DNA from: Risungbinella massiliensis
GTDB lineage: Bacteria > Bacillota > Bacilli > Thermoactinomycetales > Thermoactinomycetaceae
Length of the DNA stretch: 64,000 bases
Assembly: GCF_000942395.1 (NCBI RefSeq)
Contig: NZ_LN812102.1
Span: forward strand, 620,017 to 684,016
Reading direction: 5' to 3'
Position numbers and translations under genes: made by a program. The notes below the pieces were generated by a model. It had not been told where the DNA came from. It did not search any database and was given only the letters and a program-made list of their open reading frames with translations. Shown in pieces: positions 8,654-17,718 of this stretch (position 1 is the stretch's first letter; the number at the start of each line of letters is the position of its first letter).

Positions 8654-9835
8654 TTATGCGTAGGAGTGCAGACCCGAAATGATGAGATTTACAACAATCA
8701 AGTTAATCATGATAATGGTAAATCCTCCAACTGCCAACCAAGCCGAGCGAGTACCGTGCCAACCACGAGACAAGCGCAAATGGAGATAGGCGCTATAGAA
8801 CATCCAAGTGATAAAGGCCCATGTCTCTTTTGGATCCCATCCCCAGAAACGCCCCCAGGCTTCATGTGCCCAAATCATAGCAAAGATCAAGGCTCCTAAG
8901 GTAAAGATAGGATATCCAATCGCGATCGCCCGATAAGTGATCTCGTCTAGCAATTCATCATCTACTTTGCTTACTAATGGTGCTAGCAAACGGTGGATCG
9001 GCTTTCTCACTAGAAGGAAATAGATCGCATAAACCAGAAGTCCTGTGATGATTGCCCATATCACAGAATTTAATTTTTTGCCTGCTTGGCTTCCTTCCAT
9101 CCACGAAGGCGCTTCCGCTATAGGAGAGAATTTAGGTTCCCCTTCTACCAACTGTGATGCATTTGGTTTGATAAGCGGCGGAAGCTCATACTCTTCTGCT
9201 ACTACTTGTCCTTCTACTTCATGAGCATAAACTACTCTATAATCCATGGAGCGGAAGATGTAAGAGTATGCGGAAAAAGAAAGAAACATAACTAGCACAA
9301 GTAAAGTTATTTCGAGAAAGAAAGCATTTTTCCCTTTTTTCTCATGACCTACTTTTCGAATCAAATAAATAATCCCCGAAACTGCTGCTACTCCAAACAG
9401 TCCTTGTCCTACTGCTGCTGTAGTCACATGAATATATAACCAATGACTTTGAAGTGCTGGAATTAGTGGCTGCACTTCGGTCGGAAAAATCGAAGCATAT
9501 GCTAGTAGAATCACTGCCATCGGCATAGCAAAAGCTCCTAGCAAATAGGAACGATAAATAAAAAACAATACAATAAACCCGATAACTAAAGCAAAACAGA
9601 GAAATGCAATAAATTCAAACATGTTACTAGTAGGAAAATGGCCACCAATAATGATCCTAGTAATGATAAACGCGATTTGGATCACTGCTCCTATGATTGC
9701 CATCGTAATACCTGCTTTTCCCCACTTTGTTCGTTTATTTTCATTCTGTGATGTCATCCCGATCACAAAAGCGATTGAGGATAAAAGATAGAGAAAAAAG
9801 GTACCTTCCAATAACTTCTCCATCAATTGTTCCAT
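8654..9835 (-). CDS. resC: Cytochrome c biogenesis protein ResC (CcsB/CcsA type)
   Basis: 393 residues with about eight membrane helices and the tryptophan-rich heme-handling motif WGRFWGWDPKETWAFITW near the C-terminus, flanked by conserved His residues. With ResB it forms the System II heme transporter and cytochrome c synthetase that attaches heme to apocytochromes on the outer face of the membrane. The ATG at 9835 is preceded by GGAGGG at a good distance and follows the resB stop by 23 bases, so the two are co-transcribed. Confidence 0.94.
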   Translation of the reverse strand: MEQLMEKLLEGTFFLYLLSSIAFVIGMTSQNENKRTKWGKAGITMAIIGAVIQIAFIITRIIIGGHFPTSNMFEFIAFLCFALVIGFIVLFFIYRSYLLGAFAMPMAVILLAYASIFPTEVQPLIPALQSHWLYIHVTTAAVGQGLFGVAAVSGIIYLIRKVGHEKKGKNAFFLEITLLVLVMFLSFSAYSYIFRSMDYRVVYAHEVEGQVVAEEYELPPLIKPNASQLVEGEPKFSPIAEAPSWMEGSQAGKKLNSVIWAIITGLLVYAIYFLLVRKPIHRLLAPLVSKVDDELLDEITYRAIAIGYPIFTLGALIFAMIWAHEAWGRFWGWDPKETWAFITWMFYSAYLHLRLSRGWHGTRSAWLAVGGFTIIMINLIVVNLIISGLHSYA

Positions 9836-9858
9836 GGTTTATCCCTCCCGTTCAAGCA

Positions 9859-11454
9859 TTAACTTTTCTTGATCCATTCGACATTGAGTCCAATTTGATT
9901 ACTGATTTGTTGTAAATCCCTACGCAAACCATACCAGTTCTTATTGGTATGGGCGCCAAAGTAGATTTTTCCATCTTTCACTTGTAACCAGATACGACGA
10001 TGTTGGAAATAGCTTCCCATGATCAAACCGATCATAAAGATTGTCCCGCCAAACAGATAAAGCGGCCAGCTTTTCTCTACACGCACCATCAACCCACTAG
10101 AATTGACAAATTCAAAATCTTTTAACTGGATTTCATACCGATTGGTTTCTGGATTTGGGAAACGTTCTCCAGAAATCACCCACGAAACCTCTTGGTAGTC
10201 GGTTCCTTTTTCCGAGATTCGGAAGATAAATGCTGGTTTATTCGGTTCCTGTGTTTTGGTCTGAGGAGTTCCATTTACAATCTCAAACTCTGGATAATAC
10301 TCTAACACTTCTGATTCAAGACGATCTCCTACCGCTTGTTTTTGATTTGGTTTTAGATCATAGAGATCACTTGTAAATGTCCCAACTACTTGCCCTGTCT
10401 TTTTGTCTACTACTTCAAATTGAATCGCCTTTAATTGATTTTGACGAAAATCCGACTGATAGAGGTTGGTTCCTTTGTATCCTAAAGGCTCATTGACCAA
10501 TATCGCGTGCCGTTTGGCTTCCTGGAGCTGACCCGTTTTGGGATCTTTTTCATAAATCACCGCAGTGGTACGATATTTTTTGACCACTTGTGAAGTATCA
10601 TTCGCATTTAACTCCGCTTGTCCATTAGCAGCGTTTGGATCATAGAACTCAATCTCTGCTTTTTCATTATGGATATAGTACTTTGTACCAGGAACTTTTT
10701 TGGTCTCCCCTTCTCGTACCCAAACATACTCATCTACATTCCAACCTGGTATGTATCGTAAGACAATAGCAAACAAGAAGAGAATTAAACCAATATGATT
10801 GATATAAGGGCCCCAGCGGCTAAGCCGACCTTTTTCTGCTAGCAGGTTCTCACCATCTACATGTACTTGATAACGTTGCTTTTGTAAGACATCTTTCCAC
10901 TTCGATACCACTTTTTCAGAAGGAATCGAATCTTCATATGTGTAGGCAATACGCTGTCTTTCCAAAAAGGAGGTGCTCTTCTTTACTTTCTGATTTTTTA
11001 ATGCTTTATATAGTGGTACAACACGATCTAAGCTACAAACAACTAGTGATATACCAATCATGGCAAGCAACGCAACAAACCACCAAGAACTATACATATT
11101 CGTAAAACCTAGACGATAAAAAAGATCTCCCCAGTACCCATATGTTTGGAGATAATATGTTTCCGGAAAGGTGGAGGGGATAAACTTCTCTAAAGGATAG
11201 ATCGTCCCCAGAATCGAAAGAACAAAAGTTATGATGATCAAAGTAACTGCTACTTTAACAGACGAAAAAAATGTCCATACCTGATCAAAAGGGCTTTTCA
11301 CCGCTTTCTGCGATTTTCTCGCTGTTCCATCATAACGCATCTCGCGATCCGTAAATTGCGTTGGTTCTTCTTCTAAAGGCTTTCCACAATATTCACAGAG
11401 AATGGTCCCAACGGGGTTATTGTGACCACATTCACATTTAGTGTCCTCCAGCAT
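9859..11454 (-). CDS. resB: Cytochrome c biogenesis protein ResB
   Basis: 531 residues. The N-terminus carries a small zinc-ribbon-like segment with two Cys pairs (KCECGHNN ... LCEYCGKPL), as in Bacillus ResB, followed by three membrane helices, a large extracytoplasmic domain (about 240-480) and a final helix (LYLFGGTIFMIGLIMGSYF). It is the partner of ResC in System II cytochrome c maturation. In B. subtilis the thiol-disulfide oxidoreductase ResA precedes ResB; here only 174 non-coding bases separate rluB from resB and no ResA reading frame exists on either strand. Confidence 0.95.
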   Translation of the reverse strand: MLEDTKCECGHNNPVGTILCEYCGKPLEEEPTQFTDREMRYDGTARKSQKAVKSPFDQVWTFFSSVKVAVTLIIITFVLSILGTIYPLEKFIPSTFPETYYLQTYGYWGDLFYRLGFTNMYSSWWFVALLAMIGISLVVCSLDRVVPLYKALKNQKVKKSTSFLERQRIAYTYEDSIPSEKVVSKWKDVLQKQRYQVHVDGENLLAEKGRLSRWGPYINHIGLILFLFAIVLRYIPGWNVDEYVWVREGETKKVPGTKYYIHNEKAEIEFYDPNAANGQAELNANDTSQVVKKYRTTAVIYEKDPKTGQLQEAKRHAILVNEPLGYKGTNLYQSDFRQNQLKAIQFEVVDKKTGQVVGTFTSDLYDLKPNQKQAVGDRLESEVLEYYPEFEIVNGTPQTKTQEPNKPAFIFRISEKGTDYQEVSWVISGERFPNPETNRYEIQLKDFEFVNSSGLMVRVEKSWPLYLFGGTIFMIGLIMGSYFQHRRIWLQVKDGKIYFGAHTNKNWYGLRRDLQQISNQIGLNVEWIKKS

Positions 11455-11559
11455 GCTCTCTCCCCCAATCTCTTCGCAAAACTACACATCTTATTATATC
11501 TGCTGATATTTGTCACTTGATCTTCACCGTTTCGACATTTGTGTGTCTACTAGATAGTA

Positions 11560-11598
11560 GGTTTTGGCCATTGATTTTGCAAACTTCATGACCAAAAC
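11560..11598 (-). terminator. Imperfect inverted repeat between rluB and resB
   Basis: GGTTTTGGCCA (11560-11570) pairs with TGACCAAAACC (11588-11598) with one mismatch. It sits downstream of rluB where a terminator would be expected, but there is no T-run on the minus strand, so function is uncertain. Confidence 0.35.
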
Positions 11599-11628
11599 CA
11601 GCAATTTACACATGACTATCCGATAAAC

Positions 11629-12363
11629 CTAGCCTTTATTCGACATTCCCAATTCTTCCAAAAGCCGTGTCATCTCCCGATCTGTCAAATCACGGTACTG
11701 ACCTTTGCGCATCGCTTTTAAAGTTAAGAAACCGATTTGGATCCTACGTAGACGCTTTACAGGGTATCCAATCCGCTCAAACATTCTCCGAACTTGACGA
11801 TTTCGACCTTCATGGATCGTAATCTCGATTTTCGCTTCTTCTTTTACCCGATCTCGATAGATCACTTCGATCTCCGCTGGAGCAGTCACCCCATCTTCTA
11901 AACGAATTCCAGCACGTAGGCGATCTAACTCTTCTTCCTTTGGAATTCCTCTGGTTACCAAAGAATACGTCTTTTTCATCTCATAGCGAGGATGCATCAT
12001 TCTTTTAGCGATCTCACCATCATTGGTCATAATCAAAAGCCCATCGGTATTATAGTCTAAACGACCAACAGGATAAACCCGCTCTGGTACATCTTCAAAA
12101 AAATCAGCAACCGTACGGCGTCCTTCTGGGTCGGACATAGCGGTAATAACACCCAGTGGTTTAAAAAACATAAAAGTTCGTTTCTGTTCTTTGGTAATGG
12201 GTTTGCCATTGACCAAAATAACATCTTTCTCAGGATCTACTTTTACTCCTAATTCTTTTACTACTGTGTTATTTACTTGTACCTTACCATCTAAAATCAT
12301 TTGCTCTGCTGCACGACGCGAAGCAACTCCTGCATGCGCAAGCACTTTTTGTAATCGTTCCAT
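11629..12363 (-). CDS. rluB: 23S rRNA pseudouridine synthase RluB/RsuA family
   Basis: 244 residues. An N-terminal S4 RNA-binding domain (QKVLAHAGVASRRAAEQMI) is followed by the catalytic domain with GRLDYNTDGLLIMTNDG, in which the Asp of LDYNTDG is the catalytic residue, and EGRNRQVRRMFERIGY. It isomerises uridine to pseudouridine in 23S rRNA (position 2605 by homology to RluB). The ATG at 12363 has GAGGTG at proper spacing. In B. subtilis rluB (ypuL) lies between spmB and resA, as here apart from the missing resA. Confidence 0.93.
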   Translation of the reverse strand: MERLQKVLAHAGVASRRAAEQMILDGKVQVNNTVVKELGVKVDPEKDVILVNGKPITKEQKRTFMFFKPLGVITAMSDPEGRRTVADFFEDVPERVYPVGRLDYNTDGLLIMTNDGEIAKRMMHPRYEMKKTYSLVTRGIPKEEELDRLRAGIRLEDGVTAPAEIEVIYRDRVKEEAKIEITIHEGRNRQVRRMFERIGYPVKRLRRIQIGFLTLKAMRKGQYRDLTDREMTRLLEELGMSNKG

Positions 12364-12473
12364 TTGTTCACCTCATATGCCATCTTAACGCTTTTGGGAA
12401 AGCTTTCACAAGAAGGGTTTTCATTTACTTAGAGAAAAATACGGTTCACACTAACTTCTCTTCGTTTTTCTCC

Positions 12474-12511
12474 ACAAAAAATCCCAGCTCTATCATAGAA
12501 ACTGGGATACT
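12474..12511 (-). terminator. Terminator of the dacB-spmA-spmB operon
   Basis: ATCCCAG (12481-12487) and CTGGGAT (12502-12508) form the stem. On the minus strand it is followed by six Ts. It lies directly after the spmB stop. Confidence 0.8.
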
Positions 12512-13042
12512 CTAGAATATAAGCGAGCAAATAATAAGGGAGGCAACAAAACCAATTAGATCTGCCCAAAGCCCTACCTTCAGAGCATATAGTGAGTTGC
12601 GAATTCCTACAGCTCCAAAATATACAGTTAGTACATATAATGTGGTATCGGTACTAGCCTGGATCGTAGATGCTACCTTCCCTAAAAAAGAATCTGGTCC
12701 GTATGTTCGAAAAATACTTTCCACAAAAGCTAACGATCCAGTACCAGAGATGGGACGTAACATTCCAATCGGAAGGACTTCACTAGGAATGTGGAGCCAT
12801 GTAGCTAGAGGTTCTAAAAGTTGTAAAAATAACTTCAAGGCACCTGAGTCTCGGAAGATAGCAACAGCTACCATCATTCCCACTAGATGAGGGATCAATT
12901 GGATTGCTGTGGGAAAGCCTTCCTTGGCTCCCTCTACAAAACTATCATATACGGGAATTTTACGAAAAATAGCATACAGCGGGATGAGTACAATAATGGC
13001 GGGGATCATCCAGCCTGATATAGTGGAAATCCATTGATACAT
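12512..13042 (-). CDS. spmB: Spore maturation protein B
   Basis: 176 residues with about four to five membrane helices and the conserved GMLRPISGTGSLAF and QASTDTTLYVLTVYFGAVG segments of the nucleoside recognition (Gate) domain family. SpmB works with SpmA in dehydration of the spore core; mutants make spores with higher water content and lower heat resistance in B. subtilis. GGAGGGAGAG precedes the ATG. It follows spmA by 27 bases in the same operon. Confidence 0.93.
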   Translation of the reverse strand: MYQWISTISGWMIPAIIVLIPLYAIFRKIPVYDSFVEGAKEGFPTAIQLIPHLVGMMVAVAIFRDSGALKLFLQLLEPLATWLHIPSEVLPIGMLRPISGTGSLAFVESIFRTYGPDSFLGKVASTIQASTDTTLYVLTVYFGAVGIRNSLYALKVGLWADLIGFVASLIICSLIF

Positions 13043-13069
13043 TGATACTCTCCCTCCTTCATTACCTTC

Positions 13070-13663
13070 CTATGTTTTCTTACTTTTCAGATGCCGATAA
13101 CGATAATACCGATCTAGTAAAATGGCAAAGCCAGTAGCTACCATGGTTGCAAGTAGGGTTGGTCCGATTATATCTGTAGGATTAGTTGATTCATACTTCA
13201 TACGAATCCCAATAATGGTGGTAGGGATCAAAGTCAATCCTGATGTATTCAGCGCCAGTAAGGTACACATAGCCGGAGTTGCAGTACCTTTATTATCGTT
13301 TAGCTTTTGTAGTTCTTCCATTGCCTTTAGTCCCATTGGTGTAGCTGCATTGCCAAGTCCAAATAAATTGGCACTCATATTGGACAAAATATAGCCCATT
13401 GCTGGGTGTTTCTCTGGAACTCCTGGAAAAAGAAATTTTGCTACGGGGCCCAATACTTTAGCTAATTTATCAAGGAGACCCGCATCTTGTGCAATTTTCA
13501 TCATACCAAGCCAAAAGACTAGGATACTAATCAGACCGATACAGACAGCTACTGCGTCCTTGGCTCCTGTAAGAGCAGCACTGGTAATCACTTCGACTCT
13601 TCCTTGCAAAATAGCTGCAACTACTCCACTCACAATCATGCCAAGCCAAATGTAGTGCATCAT
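13070..13663 (-). CDS. spmA: Spore maturation protein A
   Basis: 197 residues, polytopic, also of the Gate-domain family. It has SILVFWLGMMKIAQDAGLL and NLFGLGNAATPMGLKAM, the motif regions typical of SpmA. It is expected in the forespore membrane, acting with SpmB in spore core dehydration. The ATG overlaps the dacB stop (13660-13663), which points to translational coupling in the operon dacB-spmA-spmB, the order known in B. subtilis. Confidence 0.93.
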   Translation of the reverse strand: MMHYIWLGMIVSGVVAAILQGRVEVITSAALTGAKDAVAVCIGLISILVFWLGMMKIAQDAGLLDKLAKVLGPVAKFLFPGVPEKHPAMGYILSNMSANLFGLGNAATPMGLKAMEELQKLNDNKGTATPAMCTLLALNTSGLTLIPTTIIGIRMKYESTNPTDIIGPTLLATMVATGFAILLDRYYRYRHLKSKKT

Positions 13664-14793
13664 GATGACTTACCCTGTCCTACTAAATAGTCAAGCACTT
13701 TTTTCCATTCCGATACAATAGATTTTTCTTTGCGATACTCCCCAACTAATGGAACCGTTCCCAACACTTTATCTTTTAGCTTAATGCGAGCTACTCCCAC
13801 CGTTTCCTTCTCCCCTTTTATTCGCTCTAGAGGCATAGTGATAACAGGCTCTACCATTAACTCCATTTCCTTTTCTTCTTTCGTTAGAGGGAAATGAAAC
13901 TCTTGTGATGTTGATAAATACAGCGATTGACCTTGCCGATTTTTCTGTTCCGTCTTCTGAACTACTTGTCCCTTTAATAAGAGAGTTTCTTGTTCAAATT
14001 GGTTGAATCCATACTCAAACATGTTGATATGATCCTGCCAATCATCCCCATCATTTAAAGTGACTGCAACCAATTGTCTGCCATCTTTAGTAGCGGAAGA
14101 AACCAGTGTACGACGTGCTTGCTTCGTAAATCCAGTCTTAACTCCATCAGCATATGGATACAGTTTGAGCATCTTGTTTTTATTATAAAAACGTCTTTTC
14201 CACTCTTCTCCAGGGAAAGATACATCTTTTACTTCCGTACTCACAATTTGACGAAATATCTGATTTTGCAATGCATAACGAGTAAGTGTAGCTAAATCTT
14301 TAGCGCTAGAATAATGTTTAGGTGAATCAAGTCCACTTGGATTTTCAAAGTTGGTGTGTTCAAGTCCTAATATTTGCGCCTTTTCGTTCATTAGAAGAAC
14401 AAATCCTTCTACAGACCCTCCTATAAATTCTGCAATTGCAGTTGCAGCATCATTACCCGACCGTAACATTAGTCCATATAGAAGTGTCTCTAAAGAAACC
14501 TGATCTCCCTGTTTCAAATAGATCGAGGATCCTTCTACTCCAACAGCATTGGGGCTTATTTTTACAATTTGTCTCAAGTCTCCTTTTTCAATAGCGACAA
14601 TTGCGGTCATAATCTTGGTCAAACTTGCAATTTTCATCTCTTTTTCTTCGTTTTTACCATATAAGACTCGTCCTGTTTGAACATCCATAAGAACTGAAGA
14701 CATAGCTGAATCTTCTATAGGAGTTGCTTGTACAGGAAGTGAATTTACAAACAAAATCATAATCAAATATAGGGAAATAGTTCTTTTTTTCAC
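13660..14793 (-). CDS. dacB: D-alanyl-D-alanine carboxypeptidase, sporulation type (DacB/PBP5*-like)
   Basis: About 377 residues with an N-terminal signal peptide (KKRTISLYLIMILFVNSLPVQA). The S11 peptidase motifs are complete: SLTK (Ser nucleophile) with IASLTKIM, SGN in LRSGNDAATA, and KTG in DGVKTGFT. A C-terminal PBP5-type beta domain follows. It trims pentapeptides in spore cortex peptidoglycan, lowering cross-linking. An upstream in-frame ATG at 14841 would place 16 extra polar residues before the signal peptide; the GTG at 14793, preceded by GGTGAG, is preferred. First gene of the spmAB operon. Confidence 0.9.
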   Translation of the reverse strand: MKKRTISLYLIMILFVNSLPVQATPIEDSAMSSVLMDVQTGRVLYGKNEEKEMKIASLTKIMTAIVAIEKGDLRQIVKISPNAVGVEGSSIYLKQGDQVSLETLLYGLMLRSGNDAATAIAEFIGGSVEGFVLLMNEKAQILGLEHTNFENPSGLDSPKHYSSAKDLATLTRYALQNQIFRQIVSTEVKDVSFPGEEWKRRFYNKNKMLKLYPYADGVKTGFTKQARRTLVSSATKDGRQLVAVTLNDGDDWQDHINMFEYGFNQFEQETLLLKGQVVQKTEQKNRQGQSLYLSTSQEFHFPLTKEEKEMELMVEPVITMPLERIKGEKETVGVARIKLKDKVLGTVPLVGEYRKEKSIVSEWKKVLDYLVGQGKSS

Positions 14794-14864
14794 GTAGTAC
14801 TCACCGCCCACGCTTGATTTGTTCCAATATATGCGAAACAAATGGGATGTATGCGGACAAGCAA

Positions 14865-14906
14865 AAACAAGCCCTTCTGATCCATTTCTGGATGAAGGGC
14901 TTGTTT
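14865..14906 (-). terminator. Terminator of ytfJ
   Basis: AAACAAGCCCTTC (14865-14877) and GAAGGGCTTGTTT (14894-14906) form a 13-bp perfect stem. On the minus strand it ends in TTTTT. It begins just after the ytfJ stop and before the dacB leader. Confidence 0.88.
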
Positions 14907-14907
14907 C

Positions 14908-15417
14908 TTACAAGGACTGATTAGTTGTATCGGGTGGAGGTGTTTGTACAATGGTCGGTTGTACTACAGGTGGTTGTACTACAGGTGGTTGTACTACAGG
15001 AGGTTGTGCTACAGACTTGCTATCCTTTTTCTTCCCCATCCTGTTTACCATATCCGTACCGATATCAATCAGACGATCAAACAGATGATTTTGACCTTCG
15101 GTATTCATTAAGCGAATGCCTTGATCTCCTACCACGATAAATGCAACTGGTGTAATAGAGACCCCACCACCAGCACCTCCACCAAATGGGAAATGCTTTT
15201 CTTTATGAGGTTCATTTACAGGTTCGGGATGACCTGCACCGAACTCACTACCACCAGCGGCATAACCGAAACCAACCTTGGAGACCGGAATGATGACATG
15301 GCTACCATCTGGAGTTTCGACTGGTTCTCCAACAATAGTATTCACATCCACCATATACCGAAGGTTTTCCATTGCTGTTTGCATCATGCCTTGAATGGGA
15401 TGTTCTGAGTTTGACAT
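14908..15417 (-). CDS. ytfJ: Sporulation protein YtfJ (GerW family)
   Basis: 169 residues. The core matches the YtfJ/GerW spore protein family: HPIQGMMQTAMENLRYMVDVNTIVGEP, then FGYAAGGSEFG and a glycine-rich FPFGGGAGGGVSITPVAFIVV. YtfJ is made in the forespore and needed for some nutrient germination responses in B. subtilis. Unusual is the C-terminal tail built from tandem PPVVQ pentapeptides, encoded by 15-bp repeats. It overlaps the end of ytfI by 34 bases in a different frame. Confidence 0.9.
   Translation of the reverse strand: MSNSEHPIQGMMQTAMENLRYMVDVNTIVGEPVETPDGSHVIIPVSKVGFGYAAGGSEFGAGHPEPVNEPHKEKHFPFGGGAGGGVSITPVAFIVVGDQGIRLMNTEGQNHLFDRLIDIGTDMVNRMGKKKDSKSVAQPPVVQPPVVQPPVVQPTIVQTPPPDTTNQSL
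14951..15016. repeat. 15-bp minisatellite in the 3' end of ytfJ
   Basis: The unit GGTGGTTGTACTACA (plus strand) recurs three to four times with small changes, encoding PPVVQ repeats on the minus strand. Tandem coding repeats of this type can change number by slippage, so the length of the YtfJ tail may vary between strains. Confidence 0.8.
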
Positions 15418-16079
15418 GGTTGTCTCGACCTCCCTTTTCGAATCCTAAGATAAATTCGTAGGATCAGTATGATAGCGTGTCCAATACGAAACTGAAATAT
15501 GCTATGAAAGCGCGTTTCCAAAATAGACCGATGATAGTCAGGAAACACTTCTAATTCGGGAGCTTCTTTCCACTGGATATACCCTGCAAAAAAACCAGTA
15601 ATGGTCGTCTTGACAGCCCATCCGAGTCCAGTCAAAACACCTGCTTCTGCTGCATCTCCTGTACCAATTAGTGTTGCCCAGAGAAACTTTTGACATTCCA
15701 CATGGCGAAAAAAGGAACGCAATAATTGATGAAAATAGGAAATGTTATCTAACATATAGTGATAGCAGTCTTGCAACTTTTCTAAAGTTGTTTTGGTAAT
15801 TGTTACATCAGACTTCTTTTCAAACACTTCTGGAGCTGTTTTTGTCGATTTAGATTGAGAAGTTACCTTTACTCCGTTGTCTAGTCCTTGATAATCTATA
15901 CTAGGAATTTTAAAACGATAACCAATCAATCCCTTCCAGATAGACAATCGTACATTTCCATTATCATCTTTTGCTTTACGTTGGTAATCTATCTCTATAC
16001 GAAGCGGAGACAACAAGAGGATCACCATGATCACAAAAAAAAGAAGCAATACTCCTAATAAGATCCAAATCCATGTCAT
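15384..16079 (-). CDS. ytfI: DUF2953 membrane-anchored protein YtfI
   Basis: 231 residues with one N-terminal membrane helix (WIWILLGVLLLFFVIMVILLLSPL) and a DUF2953-like domain ending in a second hydrophobic stretch and basic tail (IRKGRSRQ). The same pair, ytfI-ytfJ, occurs in B. subtilis. Biochemical function is unknown. It is probably produced during sporulation because it is coupled to ytfJ, whose start lies within its last codons. SD AGGTGG before the ATG. Confidence 0.85.
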   Translation of the reverse strand: MTWIWILLGVLLLFFVIMVILLLSPLRIEIDYQRKAKDDNGNVRLSIWKGLIGYRFKIPSIDYQGLDNGVKVTSQSKSTKTAPEVFEKKSDVTITKTTLEKLQDCYHYMLDNISYFHQLLRSFFRHVECQKFLWATLIGTGDAAEAGVLTGLGWAVKTTITGFFAGYIQWKEAPELEVFPDYHRSILETRFHSIFQFRIGHAIILILRIYLRIRKGRSRQPCQTQNIPFKA

Positions 16080-16190
16080 CGAAAGCCACCTTCCAATACC
16101 TGGTATTTTGATCTAGGAACCTGCTTCTTATACTAATGTCTCGTACAATATTGTTACACGTTTTTTTATCTAACAATAGTAGTTCATCTA

Positions 16191-16862
16191 TTAGGACTTC
16201 GAAACCAAATCTTGTTCTTCAGATATAACCACCTGTTCTGTTTCGTCGGTCGGTTCTTCAACAGGTAACACTACATCCATTCCCAATCGTTTTGACAAGT
16301 CCTGGCGGTCTTCTTCCCATTCTTGCCAATGGAAAATCGAGTCTGCTGCTGGAAGCTCTTCTAAACGATTTAGCCCAAAATACTCCAAAAATTCCTTGGT
16401 TGTCCCAAATAGGATAGGACGACCCGGTCCCTCTGCTCGTCCTATTTCACGGATCAAGCCTTTTCGTTGTAATTGTCCTAATGTCCTATCACTTTTAACA
16501 CCGCGTATCTCTTCTATTTCGATTCGTGTAATCGGTTGACGATATGCCACAATCGCTAAGGTCTCCACTGCTGCACGGGATAGCTCTGATCGAGTAGGAG
16601 CTTCTGCTAGTTTAGAAAAATAACGTGCATGTTCTGGTAATGTGGTTAGTTGATAAACTTTGGCTACTTGTACCAATTGAATGCCACGCAAGTCTAGTTT
16701 CCATTCCATCTGCATCTCTTGAAGAAGCATTTTTACATCTTGTTTTGGGAGTTCCACAATCTCAGCCAATTCCCGTAAGCTAAGCCCTTCTTCTCCGGCT
16801 GCAAATAAAAGCCCTTCTAAAACAGCTTTGATTTGTTTTGGGTCTTCCTTCTCATGATTCAC
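16191..16862 (-). CDS. scpB: Segregation and condensation protein B
   Basis: 223 residues. Two winged-helix domains are visible (LEGLLFAAGEEGLSLRELAE and the conserved VETLAIVAYRQPITRIEIE). ScpB dimers bind ScpA, and together with SMC form the bacterial condensin that compacts and segregates the nucleoid. The C-terminal tail is acidic and unconserved. The start overlaps the end of scpA by 11 bases, so translation is coupled. Confidence 0.95.
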   Translation of the reverse strand: MNHEKEDPKQIKAVLEGLLFAAGEEGLSLRELAEIVELPKQDVKMLLQEMQMEWKLDLRGIQLVQVAKVYQLTTLPEHARYFSKLAEAPTRSELSRAAVETLAIVAYRQPITRIEIEEIRGVKSDRTLGQLQRKGLIREIGRAEGPGRPILFGTTKEFLEYFGLNRLEELPAADSIFHWQEWEEDRQDLSKRLGMDVVLPVEEPTDETEQVVISEEQDLVSKS

Positions 16863-17619
16863 CGAGCGTTCCCTCCTCTATGAATGGCTCGATTATGATA
16901 TCTTGAAATAAATCCCGTTGGATACATCGAATTTTTTTCAGCTTCATCAATTCTAGGAGTGCTAGAAATGTGACAATAATACGTTCCTTTGTAAGTCGAA
17001 AAGTAGATAGAAGGTATTCAAACGTTAACTCTCCTTTTTCCACCAGATCCTGATAAATCTCCTCCATTCTCGCACTCACAGAAATCTCTTCTCTCTGCAT
17101 ATTGGTAAACGGCTCATCTGGTTCTTCTTCTGGCTGATCTTGGAGTGCTTGAATAAATACCTGAAATAGATCGTCGGGAGTAATTCCTTTTAACGGATTA
17201 GTAGGAGGGGCAAAAGAAGTCAGATCTGCTGGCATCCTCGTAAAAATTTGGCTTCGTTCCTCTTCTTTCGCTCGCAACACTTCTCCTAATCGTTTGTACC
17301 GCTTATATTCCAATAATCGATCAATCAACTCTTCCCTTGGATCTGCCCATTCTTCCTGCCACTCTTCGCTTTCCTCCTCCTTCGTCTGGGTTCGAGGTAA
17401 CAACATGCGGCTTTTCATTGCCAAAAGAGTAGCTGCCATCACTAAAAACTCACTTGCGATCTCCAATCGCAGCTCTTGTGCTTCTGAGATCACTTTCATA
17501 TATTGATCTGTAATTTCAGAGATAGAAATCTGATAAATATCTACCTCTGCTTGATCAATTAGATGTAAAAGGAGATCCAACGGTCCCTCAAATTTGTCCA
17601 ATTTTATCTGTAATTCCAA
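16852..17619 (-). CDS. scpA: Segregation and condensation protein A (kleisin)
   Basis: 255 residues. The N-terminal segment IKLDKFEGPLDLLLHLIDQ is the hallmark of ScpA kleisins, followed by ASEFLVMAATLLAMKSRMLL and a C-terminal winged helix that contacts the SMC head. The start is TTG at 17619 with AGGGGCGAG upstream. Partner of ScpB and SMC. In B. subtilis ribT and riboflavin genes lie nearby; here ctaA is upstream instead. Confidence 0.95.
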   Translation of the reverse strand: MELQIKLDKFEGPLDLLLHLIDQAEVDIYQISISEITDQYMKVISEAQELRLEIASEFLVMAATLLAMKSRMLLPRTQTKEEESEEWQEEWADPREELIDRLLEYKRYKRLGEVLRAKEEERSQIFTRMPADLTSFAPPTNPLKGITPDDLFQVFIQALQDQPEEEPDEPFTNMQREEISVSARMEEIYQDLVEKGELTFEYLLSTFRLTKERIIVTFLALLELMKLKKIRCIQRDLFQDIIIEPFIEEGTLGES

Positions 17620-17645
17620 ACTCGCCCCTGCTTTCTTATGTAGAA

Positions 17646-17678
17646 AAAAGGATTCTCTATATCTGAGAGAATCCTTTC
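17646..17678 (-). terminator. Terminator of ctaA
   Basis: AAAGGATTCTCT (17647-17658) and AGAGAATCCTTT (17666-17677) form a 12-bp perfect stem with a short loop. The minus strand continues with a T-run. It separates ctaA from scpAB. Confidence 0.88.
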
Positions 17679-17718
17679 CATATCATCCAATTAAAATCCT
17701 GTTTTTCTCTAGAACAGA

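Noticed and set aside
14951-15016. Tandem repeats in ytfJ as a CRISPR array
   Set aside because: The units are contiguous, without spacers, and stay in one reading frame as PPVVQ codons. No cas gene is present.
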